From the NCBI GenBank assembly GCA_937934165.1, contig CALGZX010000015.1:1-16347 (forward strand): a DNA stretch of 16,347 bases, written 5' to 3'. Shown here piece by piece: positions 1 through 7,048 of the stretch. This DNA comes from an uncultured Collinsella sp. (lineage in GTDB: Bacteria > Actinomycetota > Coriobacteriia > Coriobacteriales > Coriobacteriaceae). Numbering within the stretch: position 1 is the first letter of the stretch; the number at the start of each line of letters is the position of its first letter. The translations under genes and the position numbers were made by a program. The notes under the pieces are model-generated. The model did not search any database and was not told where the DNA came from. It saw nothing but the letters and a program-made list of their open reading frames with translations.

Positions 1-20
1 GCACACGCCCGTTGGGCACC

Positions 21-58
21 AAAAAGGCGCCCGTCCCTACAAGCTGGGACGAAGCGCC
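21..58 (-). terminator. T-box intrinsic terminator
   Basis: On the minus strand, GGCGC (58-54) pairs with GCGCC (30-26) and CGTCCC (51-46, overlapping the antiterminator 3' arm) pairs with GGGACG (37-32). The helix is followed directly by TTTTT (25-21). The CGTCCC arm is shared with the antiterminator, so the two folds exclude one another, as expected for T-box attenuation. Confidence 0.88.
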
Positions 59-320
59 ACAAAACGGGCTGTGCGCCCGCAAAAGCTCTTCGCTTAACCA
101 CCCAGCTTAGATGCCCTCGCCCGCGTATTCGCGCGCTCGCATCCGTTACTCGGCTGGCCTGTATCGACGACCATCTCGGCGATGTCTACTAAGACGTGCC
201 TGTGCGGCACGTCCGTTGGGACCGCAGCTCCGGGGTGATTTTCATCGGTCGCATGCACGGGCTCTCAGCGCTCCCCGCTCTCTGTGGCATGCGGACGGCC
301 GACTACTCGTCCCCATCAAC
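21..320 (-). promoter_or_regulatory. T-box riboswitch leader, probable Ile specifier
   Basis: Read on the minus strand this is a canonical transcription-attenuating T-box that senses uncharged tRNA. Stem I begins with GATGGGGACGAGTAG (317-303), and its basal helix pairs GGGAC (313-309) with GTCCC (222-218). The distal part carries the AGAGAG and GCTGAGAGC signatures (about 282-260). On the 3' side of the specifier loop, GAAA (243-240) is followed by ATC (239-237), then ACCCCGGAGC. This suggests an isoleucine codon, although ACC (Thr) is not excluded. A hairpin at 193-213 fits stem II and one at about 112-145 fits stem III. The antiterminator is exact: AAGCTGGG (108-101) pairs with CCCAGCTT (48-41), the bulge is TGGTTAA (100-94), and GCGAAG (93-88) pairs with CTTCGT (54-49). 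The TGGT would pair with a tRNA ending ACCA, as tRNA-Ile does. The regulated gene lies left of the window. Confidence 0.93.
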
Positions 321-321
321 G

Positions 322-349
322 CTTATGCGCTGTATGGTAGCACGGTCAA
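322..349 (-). promoter_or_regulatory. Promoter of the T-box-controlled gene
   Basis: On the minus strand, TTGACC (349-344) as a -35 box is followed by a 16-nt spacer and CATAAG (327-322) as a -10 box. Transcription would start around 315, just where the conserved start of T-box stem I appears. That position supports both calls. There is no experimental evidence for the start site. Confidence 0.6.
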
Positions 350-463
350 CGCCGGCGAAAAACCCTCAACACTGGTTTCATACGTAAGAAATTTCTCGTG
401 GTCGTTAGCCTTCTCTAGGAGCAAAATACCTGAAAGCACTCTATCTAACGAAAGAAGGCACCT

Positions 464-1546
464 ATGCGCACGATTGGAATGAGCGACTATACCGTCGGCG
501 AGGACTGCTTTGACGAGCTGCCCGGCGCGCTGGCCGAGTACGGAGCGACCAAGGTCGCCATCATTGGCGGCAAGCGAGCCCTGGCTGCCGCGCTGCCCGG
601 CATCGAAGCTGCGCTGGCAGGCACCGACGTCGAGATTCTGGAGACGCGCGTCTACGGCACCAACAGTACGCGCGCCAATATCGCCAAGGTCGTGAACTCC
701 CCCGCTTGCCAGCAGGCAGACGTGCTAATCGCCTGCGGCGGCGGCAAGGCACTCGACACCGTCAAGACAGCGGCCATCGAGCTCAAGAAGATTGTCTTTA
801 CCGTGCCGACGATTTGCTCTAACTGTTCCGCCGCGACCGCCATTGCCGTTGTCTACAACGACGACGGCTCGCTCGAGGGCTATTCGTACCCCAACCGCCC
901 CGCTCACATCTTCATCAACCCCAAGATCATCGCCGAGGCGCCAGCGGAGTACTTCTGGGCGGGCGTAGGCGATGCCCTGTCCAAACAGCCCGAGGTGGAG
1001 TACGCCACGAGCGCCGGCAACTTAGAGCACACCGCCGGTCTTGGCCTGGCACTCGCCCACACATGCTCCGAGCCGCTGTTTACCTATGGTGTGCAGGGTC
1101 TTGAGGACGTGCGCCAGGACCAGTCGACCGAAGCCGTCAAGCAGATCGCGCTCGACATCGTGGTCAACACGGGTTATGTTTCGAACCTGACCAACCAAAA
1201 CGATTACTACTACAACTCGAGCGTGGCGCATGCGTTCTACAACGCCACTTGCAGCATTCCGCGCGAGGGCTCCTACCTGCACGGCGAGGTCGTGAGCCTG
1301 GGCGTGCTGGTGCTTTTTGCCTACACGGGCGATACCGAGAACCTTGAGCGCTACGCTGCCTTTAACAAGCAGATGGGGCTGCCCGTGACGCTTGAGCAGG
1401 TCGGGCTTTCCGAGGCCGACATCCCTGCCCTATGCGAGTACGCGCACGCCACCAACGAGTGGAAGCAGGGCAACCCGGAGCCCTTCACCGACGAAAAGTT
1501 CGCCGCTGCCATCAAGGCCGCCAACGCCTACGGCCACGGCCTCTAG
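464..1546 (+). CDS. Iron-containing alcohol dehydrogenase family protein, GldA/HcxA-like
   Basis: A 360-residue NAD(P)-dependent, metal-dependent dehydrogenase of the glycerol dehydrogenase branch. The glycine-rich cofactor motif GGGK lies at residues 92-95 in the context GGGKALDTVK, typical of GldA-like enzymes. The three expected metal ligands can be placed at Asp170 (VGDAL), His256 (VAHAF) and His273 (LHGE). Length matches the family, which converts a secondary alcohol such as glycerol to the ketone or runs the reverse reaction. Residues after the Asp ligand (SKQPEVEYATSAGN) differ from what I recall of GldA, so the substrate may be a hydroxycarboxylate, as for HcxA/YbdH, or something else. 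The ATG at 464 has AAGAAGG (452-458) five bases upstream. The gene stands alone between the divergent T-box leader and its own terminator. Family assignment is firm; substrate is unknown. Confidence 0.88.
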   Translation: MRTIGMSDYTVGEDCFDELPGALAEYGATKVAIIGGKRALAAALPGIEAALAGTDVEILETRVYGTNSTRANIAKVVNSPACQQADVLIACGGGKALDTVKTAAIELKKIVFTVPTICSNCSAATAIAVVYNDDGSLEGYSYPNRPAHIFINPKIIAEAPAEYFWAGVGDALSKQPEVEYATSAGNLEHTAGLGLALAHTCSEPLFTYGVQGLEDVRQDQSTEAVKQIALDIVVNTGYVSNLTNQNDYYYNSSVAHAFYNATCSIPREGSYLHGEVVSLGVLVLFAYTGDTENLERYAAFNKQMGLPVTLEQVGLSEADIPALCEYAHATNEWKQGNPEPFTDEKFAAAIKAANAYGHGL

Positions 1547-1555
1547 GCCAAGACC

Positions 1556-1597
1556 AAAACCACCACAAGGGGACAGCACCCTTGTGGTGGTTTTTTA
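1556..1597 (+). terminator. Strong intrinsic terminator after the dehydrogenase gene
   Basis: AAAACCACCACAAGG (1556-1570) pairs perfectly with CCTTGTGGTGGTTTT (1580-1594) around a 9-nt loop. The helix ends in a run of six T (1591-1596). It overlaps the stop codon (1595-1597) of the convergent DUF523 gene, and it may also stop transcription from that side, where it is followed by only four T. Confidence 0.92.
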
Positions 1598-2050
1598 TTG
1601 CTCCAGTATGCTGGGATCGAATTCACTCGCCGGGATCACACGGTACCCATTGCGCAGGAGCAGGTCGACGAAAACGCCGTTGCCCGCTGTAAGGGTGCCA
1701 CTGAATGTTCCGTCGTAGATGCGGCCTGCGCCACACGAGGGACTACGGTCCTGCAGGATGCACGCGGCGACCTCTTCCGGACCGCCCGCCTGCTCGCACA
1801 TCGCGAGTGCTCGTTGGGCTCCTAGGCGGAATTCCCGGTCAACGGACACGCCCTCACAGGTACGAACCTCGCCGTTCACAATCTCGGACGGCTTACGCGG
1901 CGTGGGCAGGCCGCCAAAGACCTCGGGGCACACCAAGAGGACCTCGGTCCCTGTACGCTCGCAGTCCTCGACCAACGCGCGATGATAGTTGTCGAGCCCG
2001 TTATACTTGCAGCTCTCGCCCATCAAACAGGCACTCACCACGATCTTCAT
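1595..2050 (-). CDS. DUF523 family protein (YbbK-like)
   Basis: A 151-residue protein of the DUF523 family, whose biochemical function I do not know. The conserved blocks are all visible: VSACLMGESCKYNG (residues 5-18), CPEVFGGLPTPRKPSEI (41-57) and the Cys-containing RSPSCG followed by IYDGTF (102-116). The paired conserved cysteines (Cys8, Cys14, Cys41, Cys106) suggest metal or Fe-S binding or a redox role, but that is inference. I chose the ATG at 2050 because GGGAGGG lies six bases upstream and because the family begins with this strand; the frame is open 14 codons further upstream, overlapping the ftsH terminator. It lies downstream of ftsH but is separated from it by a terminator, so it is probably transcribed on its own or by read-through. 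Confidence 0.88.
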   Translation of the reverse strand: MKIVVSACLMGESCKYNGLDNYHRALVEDCERTGTEVLLVCPEVFGGLPTPRKPSEIVNGEVRTCEGVSVDREFRLGAQRALAMCEQAGGPEEVAACILQDRSPSCGAGRIYDGTFSGTLTAGNGVFVDLLLRNGYRVIPASEFDPSILEQ

Positions 2051-2067
2051 ACATATCCCTCCCACGC

Positions 2068-2104
2068 AAAACGCCCCATTTGAGATAGACACTCAAATGG
2101 GGCG
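2068..2104 (-). terminator. Intrinsic terminator of ftsH
   Basis: CGCCCCATTTGAG pairs perfectly with CTCAAATGGGGCG (13 bp, arms 2092-2104 and 2072-2084, 7-nt loop). On the minus strand it is followed by TTTT (2071-2068). It lies 21 nt beyond the ftsH stop codon and just upstream of the DUF523 ribosome-binding site. Confidence 0.85.
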
Positions 2105-2125
2105 ATTGATACTGCGCAACCAGTA

Positions 2126-4033
2126 TTACTGCTGCTTTGGCATCAGCGGATTCTCGCGCGTGAGGAGATTCATGAACTCCTCGCCCGTAATCGTCTCCTT
2201 CTTGTACAGATAACGAGCCAGCTCGTGGAGCTTGAACTTGTTCTCCTTCAGGACCTGCAGGGCGCGGTCGTGCGCATCCTCGATCAGCTTGGCGACAATC
2301 GCGTCCACGCGCTCGGCCGTACCGGGGGCGCAGGTGAGCGACGTGTCCTGGTTAAGGTACGCATTCTGAACGGTACCGAGTGCCATCATGCCAAACTCAT
2401 CGGACATACCAAAGCGCGTCACCATGTTACGGGCGAGCTTGGTGGCCTGCTCGATATCGTTGGCGGCGCCGGTCGTCATCTCACCAAAGATGAGCTCCTC
2501 GGCTGCACGGCCACCGCAATAGACGGCGAGCTTGTCCAGGACCTCCTGGCGCGTGGTCAGGAAGCGCTCATCCTCCTCGACCTGCATGGTGTAGCCCAGA
2601 GCACCGCTCGTGCGCGGCACGATGGTGATCTTCGTGACCGGTGCAGAGCCCTTCTGGCGGGCAGCAACGATGGCATGGCCGATCTCGTGGTAAGAAACAA
2701 CCTGCTTCTCGTGGTCGGACAGCACCGTGGACTTACGCTGCTGGCCGGCGATGACGACCTCCACCGACTCCTCAAAATCGTCCTGCGTAGCGCGCTTGCG
2801 GCCCTCACGGACGGCACGCAGGGCGCCCTCGTTGATGATATTGGCCAGGTCGGCGCCCGAGGCACCGGGCGTGGCGCGGGCAATCGCGGTCAGGTCGATC
2901 GGCGGCTGCGTCTTCACGCTCTTGGCGTGGAGCTCGAGGATGTTCTTACGGCCGGTCAGATCGGGCAACTCGACGGGGATGCGGCGGTCAAAACGACCGG
3001 GGCGCAGCAGCGCCGGATCGAGACTGTCGGGGCGGTTGGTGGCAGCGAGTACGACGATACCCTTGTGGTTGTCGAAGCCGTCCATCTCGGTCAACAGCTG
3101 ATTGAGCGTCTGCTCGCGCTCGTCGTTGCCACTAAAGCCGCCGCCATCGCGCTTCTTACCGATGGTATCGATCTCATCGATAAAGACGATACACGGGGCC
3201 TTTTCCTTGGCTTGCTTAAACAGGTCACGAACCTTAGCAGCGCCGCGGCCGACGAACATCTCGACGAACTCAGAGCCCGAAATGCTAAAGAACGGAACAC
3301 CAGCCTCGCCGGCAACAGCCTTGGCAAGCAGGGTCTTACCGGTACCCGGAGGACCAACAAGGAGAGCACCGCGCGGCAGCTTGGCGCCGATCTCCTCGTA
3401 GCGCTGCGGTTTCTCCAGAAAGTCGACGACCTCCTTGAGAGACTCCTTGGCCTCTTCCTGGCCGGCGACATCCTTAAAGGTAACGCCCACGTCCTTGGAG
3501 GCGATCACGCGCGCGCCGGACTTGCCCAGTCCACCGCCGCCAAAGCCACCGCCGCCAAAGTTCATCGAAGGACCGTCATCACCCATGGCCTTCTTCATGC
3601 GGCGGTTGAGCCACCAGCCGATCAGGAAGAAAATCGCCATGGGAAGGATGAGCGTAAGCAGGTAGTAGGTCATCAAACCCGAGTTTTTATCGGGAACGAC
3701 CGACTCCAGCGAAGCGCCAGACTCAAGCACGCGATCGGTAAAGCCCGCATCGTTCGGCACACCGGTCGTCTTATAGGCGATGTTCTCGTCCTCGCCCTTC
3801 TTGGTGTAATAAATCGAGTAATCGTCCGTGTTGTACTCGACCTTGTCGACACTCTTCTTATCGAGCGCTTTGACAAACGTCGAGTAATCGGTCTTCGTAA
3901 TCTGCTGCGTGTGACCGATGTTGGGGAACAGAACGGTCGAGAGCACGAGGTAGACGACGAAGGCGATGAGCACGTAGAGGATCATATTCCGTCTACGCTT
4001 GTTGTCATCCATCTCCATCTGCTTGAACTCCAT
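2126..4033 (-). CDS. ftsH: ATP-dependent zinc metalloprotease FtsH
   Basis: A membrane-anchored AAA+ protease (635 residues) that extracts and degrades membrane and short-lived cytosolic proteins. The order is: short basic N-terminus, membrane helix (about 17-37), extracytoplasmic domain (about 40-118), second membrane helix (about 120-142), glycine-rich linker (160-170), AAA+ domain and M41 peptidase domain. The Walker A motif is GPPGTGKT (227-234), Walker B is IVFIDEID (282-289), and the second region of homology ends DPALLRPGRFDRR. The zinc site reads HEIGH (449-453), with the probable third ligand Asp526 in AANDIEQAT. Bacterial FtsH usually has HEAGH, so the Ile is a conservative change inside the HExxH pattern. 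The first ATG (4033) has no good ribosome-binding site. An ATG at 4018 has GGAG nine bases upstream and may be the true start. cobO diverges 77 nt away. Confidence 0.97.
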   Translation of the reverse strand: MEFKQMEMDDNKRRRNMILYVLIAFVVYLVLSTVLFPNIGHTQQITKTDYSTFVKALDKKSVDKVEYNTDDYSIYYTKKGEDENIAYKTTGVPNDAGFTDRVLESGASLESVVPDKNSGLMTYYLLTLILPMAIFFLIGWWLNRRMKKAMGDDGPSMNFGGGGFGGGGLGKSGARVIASKDVGVTFKDVAGQEEAKESLKEVVDFLEKPQRYEEIGAKLPRGALLVGPPGTGKTLLAKAVAGEAGVPFFSISGSEFVEMFVGRGAAKVRDLFKQAKEKAPCIVFIDEIDTIGKKRDGGGFSGNDEREQTLNQLLTEMDGFDNHKGIVVLAATNRPDSLDPALLRPGRFDRRIPVELPDLTGRKNILELHAKSVKTQPPIDLTAIARATPGASGADLANIINEGALRAVREGRKRATQDDFEESVEVVIAGQQRKSTVLSDHEKQVVSYHEIGHAIVAARQKGSAPVTKITIVPRTSGALGYTMQVEEDERFLTTRQEVLDKLAVYCGGRAAEELIFGEMTTGAANDIEQATKLARNMVTRFGMSDEFGMMALGTVQNAYLNQDTSLTCAPGTAERVDAIVAKLIEDAHDRALQVLKENKFKLHELARYLYKKETITGEEFMNLLTRENPLMPKQQ

Positions 4034-4068
4034 CTACTGGGGTTAATAATGCTTTCTAGAATACCCAA

Positions 4069-4095
4069 CCCGGACGGCGATAAACCGACGCCGGG
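4069..4095 (+). other. Hairpin in the cobO leader / ftsH upstream region
   Basis: CCCGG-A-CG (4069-4076) pairs with CG-CCGGG (4089-4095), with one bulged A and a 12-nt loop. It lies 15 nt before the cobO ATG and within the region where the ftsH promoter must sit. It has no T run, so it is not a terminator. It could affect cobO translation, or it may be incidental. Confidence 0.35.
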
Positions 4096-4110
4096 CACGA
4101 AAAGACAGAG

Positions 4111-4596
4111 ATGGCATCACTGGAAGTCGGCAAGGTTCAAATCTATACGGGCGACGGCAGGGGCAAGACGACGGCTGCGCTGGGGCTCGCGCTGCGTGCC
4201 ACGGGCTATGGACTTAACGTGCTCATGCTTCAGTTTGCCAAGAAGCTGCACTGCGCCGAACATGATGAAGCACCTCGTTTAGGGCCACGCATCGTACAAG
4301 CCGACCGCGACACACCCGAGGATTGCGCCGCGCAGATCATGGAGCTCGCATGCGAGCAGATATCACAGGTCGACGTTCTGATTTTGGATGAACTCGGCGA
4401 GGCCATGCGCCACGGCTTCGTAACGCGCGAGGATGTCGAAGCGCTGATCGCGATAAAGCCCGCCACCACGGAGCTCGTGCTCACCGGCCGCGGCTTGCTA
4501 CCCCTCGCCGACCTTGCCGACCTAGTAACCGAAATGCGCCCCGTCAAACACTACTTCGATGAAGGTCTCCTAGCCCGCCAAGGCATCGAATACTAA
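4111..4596 (+). CDS. Corrinoid adenosyltransferase, CobO/CobA/BtuR family (short form)
   Basis: A 161-residue P-loop protein matching ATP:cob(I)alamin (corrinoid) adenosyltransferases, which transfer adenosyl from ATP to Co(I) corrinoids to make the coenzyme B12 form. Visible motifs are YTGDGRGKTTAALGLALRA (12-30), with the P-loop at 14-21, LILDELGEAMRHG (90-102), ELVLTGRG (121-128) and the C-terminal signature ADLVTEMRPVKHYFDEG followed by GIEY at the very end. It is about 30 residues shorter than E. coli BtuR (about 196): the region between P-loop and DEL is compact and there is no N-terminal extension. No other cobalamin gene is nearby, so it may serve salvage rather than synthesis. The start codon has only a weak purine stretch (GACAGAG) upstream. 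A repeat island begins immediately after the stop codon. Confidence 0.87.
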   Translation: MASLEVGKVQIYTGDGRGKTTAALGLALRATGYGLNVLMLQFAKKLHCAEHDEAPRLGPRIVQADRDTPEDCAAQIMELACEQISQVDVLILDELGEAMRHGFVTREDVEALIAIKPATTELVLTGRGLLPLADLADLVTEMRPVKHYFDEGLLARQGIEY

Positions 4597-4597
4597 T

Positions 4598-4644
4598 CCG
4601 GCACTTAGGGACGTTCCCTTTCTGCCGGCACTTGGGGACACTCC
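4598..4644 (-). repeat. REP-like repeat block, left
   Basis: Read on the minus strand this block has GGAGTGTCCC, then TGCCGGCAGAAAGGG, AACGTCCC and a second TGCCGG. The two TGCCGG boxes are 27 nt apart. Each unit contains the 8-bp palindrome TGCCGGCA or its half, and an ACGTCCC segment with dyad symmetry. It is the inverted partner of the block at 5569-5640. Confidence 0.8.
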
Positions 4645-4666
4645 TGTTTGCCAACAGTCCAGAAAT

Positions 4667-5437
4667 CTATCCTTCATTCCAACCTGCCGTACCAGAAACA
4701 ACAGACGTACGACCAATGCCAACGACCCTCACGATCTGATTTATCGTAAGGCCCGCTTTTCTCATTTTGCAGAGAATAGGTCTACGCTCGGAAGGCTTCA
4801 TGGCTGCAAGCTCAGGAAGAGCTGTGGGGAAAGCAATTCCCTTGGCGACCTCAAGAGCTTCATCGTCCAGAATGCGCGGTCGAGGTTCAGCATCGTAGGG
4901 AGCCTGGTCAATTCGATCGGCAAAATAGTGCCGATACTCAAGCGAGCCACCCACAAGATCCAGAACAATGCCAGGGTCGCAAAACCCAAACGAATCGTAG
5001 CCATAAGCATAAGCCCGATAACTGGACCAACGATAATTGTCGGCGGCCGAAACGCCCGCCTTGTCCGGATTCATATGAATATAGTCCGCAAGTGAAATTG
5101 CCTGCGCATCATTCTCGACCGGAATATTAGTAAATCTATCTTGGAATAAATGCCCAACTCGGTCGGTTTTGCGATTGAAATACATCGCATACGACGTAAG
5201 AACGCCGCTCATACACGAAGATATCTTCCCATGAGGATCATCAACCATAAGATGAAAATGATTCGACACGAGACACCACGCGATAACGCCGATACCATTC
5301 CCAACTAGCTTATCCTCGAACAACGTAAGGATCCGATATCGATCTTCGTCGTCTTCAAAGATGCAGATGCCACCATTACCACGTGCGATAATGTGGTTAT
5401 AGCCCGTCAGCGAAACGACTCGACCTGTTCTTGGCAT
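4667..5437 (-). CDS. REP-associated tyrosine transposase (RAYT, Y1_Tnp / IS200-like superfamily)
   Basis: A 256-residue single-strand DNA transposase of the HUH type. The N-terminus has the YNHIIARGN strand (13-21) typical of the Y1_Tnp domain. The metal-binding HUH motif is HFH (60-62) within CLVSNHFHLMV. The single catalytic tyrosine is most likely Tyr119 in LADYIHMNP. A helix-turn-helix-like segment (about 229-248, GLTINQIVRVVGIGRTSVVS) ends the protein and could bind the flanking repeats. All key residues are present and the frame is intact, so the protein is probably active or was until recently. The ATG at 5437 has GGGAGGG four bases upstream. It is flanked on both sides by REP-like repeats and has no partner TnpB. 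Function is inferred from the family; the repeats make the RAYT subfamily more likely than plain IS200. Confidence 0.87.
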   Translation of the reverse strand: MPRTGRVVSLTGYNHIIARGNGGICIFEDDEDRYRILTLFEDKLVGNGIGVIAWCLVSNHFHLMVDDPHGKISSCMSGVLTSYAMYFNRKTDRVGHLFQDRFTNIPVENDAQAISLADYIHMNPDKAGVSAADNYRWSSYRAYAYGYDSFGFCDPGIVLDLVGGSLEYRHYFADRIDQAPYDAEPRPRILDDEALEVAKGIAFPTALPELAAMKPSERRPILCKMRKAGLTINQIVRVVGIGRTSVVSGTAGWNEG

Positions 5438-5568
5438 ATCGCCCTCCCATCACAAACCCACCGGGCAACATCTGATAGGCGCGGACGATCTAATTTGCTA
5501 AGCCCGTGCTGACAGTTTACAGGGCAAGCCAGGCAGATTCTCCGAAAAACGACGAAACAGCCTTAAAA

Positions 5569-5640
5569 GGAGTGTCCCAAAGTGCCGGCAGAAAAGGAAC
5601 GTCCCTATATGCCGGCAGAAAGGGGACGTCCCCAAGTGCC
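5569..5640 (+). repeat. REP-like repeat block, right, 27-nt period
   Basis: TGCC boxes recur at 5583, 5610 and 5637, a 27-nt period. Unit bodies are GGCAGAAAAGGAACGTCCC and GGCAGAAAGGGGACGTCCC. The second contains the perfect 12-bp palindrome GGGGACGTCCCC. The block is inverted relative to the one at 4598-4644 and ends next to the MATE stop codon. Units are contiguous with no variable spacers, so it is not a CRISPR. Confidence 0.8.
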
Positions 5641-5649
5641 AAGTGCTGG

Positions 5650-6999
5650 CTAGGCGGTGGCGCGGCCGAGCCAGTTGCCGCTGTGGTGGTAGATGGTGAA
5701 CATCGTGGCCGTGATGAGCCAGGTTACGGGGTAAACCAACAGCAGGTGCTCAAGAGACGGATCGAACGGCATAATCGCAAACACCCAGATCACCCTCAAG
5801 ACAACGGTGCCAAAGATGGTGAGCATCATAGGCTGCAAGCTCACGCCAGCGCCGCGAATGGAGCCCGACGCGTTCTCGATAATCGAGAAGATCGCGTAGA
5901 ACGGCGCGATGAAATGAAGAATCGTCGTGGTGTACGCCGAAATCGAAGCATCGTCGACAAACAAACGCGACAGAGGACCCGAGAACACCAGGAGTACGGC
6001 AGACAGGCCACCAATGAGCATAAACGAAAGCACGAGCGACGTGTGATATCCCTTGCGCATGCGCTCGTAATTGCGCGCGCCAAAGTTCTGCGCCGAGAAC
6101 GTAGTGATCGATACGCCGAGCGCCTCGGTCACCATCCAGATAATGCCATCCAGGCGCCCAGATAGACCCCAAGCAGTCGTGACATCGGCGCCAAACGAAT
6201 TAACCGACACCTGGATCAGCGCGTTCGAGATCGAATAGGCAGCCGATTGAAAACCGAGTGGCAGACCACACGAGATCATACTCTTGCAAATACCGCGATC
6301 GATGCCGAGCTTAGACAGCGAAAGACGCCATGCGCCCGGAGCGCGCATCATGCGCAACACGACCATCGTTGCATTGGAGCAAATGGTCAGCGCCACTGCG
6401 ATGCCGCAGCCCAGCGCCTCCATATGCAACACAGCGACAAAGATGATATCCAGCACCACGTTAACCAGGCAGCCAGAGGCAATGATCACAGCGGGGCCGC
6501 GCGTGTCGCCCACGGCACGCAGCAGTGCGGTTCCCATATTAAGCAGCAGTGCCGCAACCATCGCGGCAAAATAACAGCGAGCATAGGCCACGCCCTCGGC
6601 CAATAGTTCATGCGGCGTGTTCATAAGCACCAGCATGGGCTCAACGAACACTATGCCAAGAATCGAGAAAACGATACCGCCCACCAGCGCGAGCGTCATG
6701 GCTGTATGGACCGAACGACTCAGTCGCTCATCATCGTGCTGACCAAAATACTGACCGGTAATGACCGCGCAGCCGGCGCCGACGCCAACGCAAAAGCCAA
6801 TGCAGAGCTCGGTGAGCACCATCGTAGCTTGAATGCCACCTAGCGCGAGCTTGCCGCCAAACTGACCGACGATATAGGTACCGATAAGCGTGTAGGCCTG
6901 CTGAAAAAACGAACTAAAAAAGATGGGAACGCACAGCGAAAGCAGCTGCTGCCAAATAACACCCTGCGTTACATCGATAGCCGTAGATTTCTTAGCCAC
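5650..6999 (-). CDS. MATE family efflux transporter
   Basis: A 449-residue integral membrane antiporter of the MATE family, which exports drugs or metabolites using a Na+ or H+ gradient. The sequence shows about twelve hydrophobic segments in two similar halves. MATE-like features include the first helix with PIFFSSFFQQAYTLIGTYIVG, the RAVGDTRGP segment closing the first half, the corresponding SIRGAG in the second half, and SAQNFGARN. The start is best placed at the GTG at 6999: GGGGAGGG (7010-7003) lies four bases upstream, giving the N-terminus MAKKSTAIDVTQG. The longer open frame would begin at a TTG (7032) with no clear ribosome-binding site. It lies 125 nt downstream of the methyltransferase gene, with an inverted repeat in the gap. 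The substrate cannot be told from sequence. Confidence 0.92.
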   Translation of the reverse strand: MAKKSTAIDVTQGVIWQQLLSLCVPIFFSSFFQQAYTLIGTYIVGQFGGKLALGGIQATMVLTELCIGFCVGVGAGCAVITGQYFGQHDDERLSRSVHTAMTLALVGGIVFSILGIVFVEPMLVLMNTPHELLAEGVAYARCYFAAMVAALLLNMGTALLRAVGDTRGPAVIIASGCLVNVVLDIIFVAVLHMEALGCGIAVALTICSNATMVVLRMMRAPGAWRLSLSKLGIDRGICKSMISCGLPLGFQSAAYSISNALIQVSVNSFGADVTTAWGLSGRLDGIIWMVTEALGVSITTFSAQNFGARNYERMRKGYHTSLVLSFMLIGGLSAVLLVFSGPLSRLFVDDASISAYTTTILHFIAPFYAIFSIIENASGSIRGAGVSLQPMMLTIFGTVVLRVIWVFAIMPFDPSLEHLLLVYPVTWLITATMFTIYHHSGNWLGRATA

Positions 7000-7048
7000 A
7001 CGCCCTCCCCAAAAGCGTACGTCAACCGACAAAACAGTAATTAAAGAC

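Larger units (their letters stand above)
4598..5640. mobile_element. RAYT transposase island bracketed by inverted REP-like repeats
   Basis: A Y1-type transposase gene lies between two oppositely oriented blocks of the same repeat. The left block (4598-4644), read as reverse complement, matches the right block (5569-5615) at 43 of 47 positions by my count. The right block continues with another unit to 5640. The island begins one base after the cobO stop codon and ends nine bases before the MATE stop codon, so it exactly fills the gap between two convergent genes. This arrangement is typical of REP-associated tyrosine transposases, which are thought to spread or maintain REP sequences and are often domesticated rather than mobile. 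Confidence 0.75.

Noticed and set aside
111..482. Plus-strand open frame of 123 codons before the dehydrogenase gene
   Set aside because: It lies across the minus-strand T-box leader and runs into the dehydrogenase start. Its composition is Arg/Ser-rich, as expected from structured non-coding DNA, and no ribosome-binding site is visible.
2681..2695. HEIGH instead of HEAGH in FtsH as a sign of inactivation
   Set aside because: Both zinc-binding His and the catalytic Glu are retained, so the change is within the HExxH pattern and should not abolish activity.
2225..4282. Plus-strand open frame of 685 codons antisense to ftsH
   Set aside because: It mirrors the codon pattern of ftsH in a high-GC genome. 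The translation is low-complexity with no recognisable domain, and it also overlaps the start of cobO. The same applies to long frames antisense to ffh/ftsY (11757-12923) and smc (13067-14026).
5569..5640. CRISPR-like short repeats
   Set aside because: Only two to three contiguous units with a 27-nt period and no unique spacers, no cas genes, and inverted copies on the far side of a RAYT gene.
5506..6165. Plus-strand frame of 219 codons covering the right repeat block and the end of the MATE gene
   Set aside because: The first part is repeat sequence and the rest is antisense to a clear transporter gene. There is no protein family resemblance.
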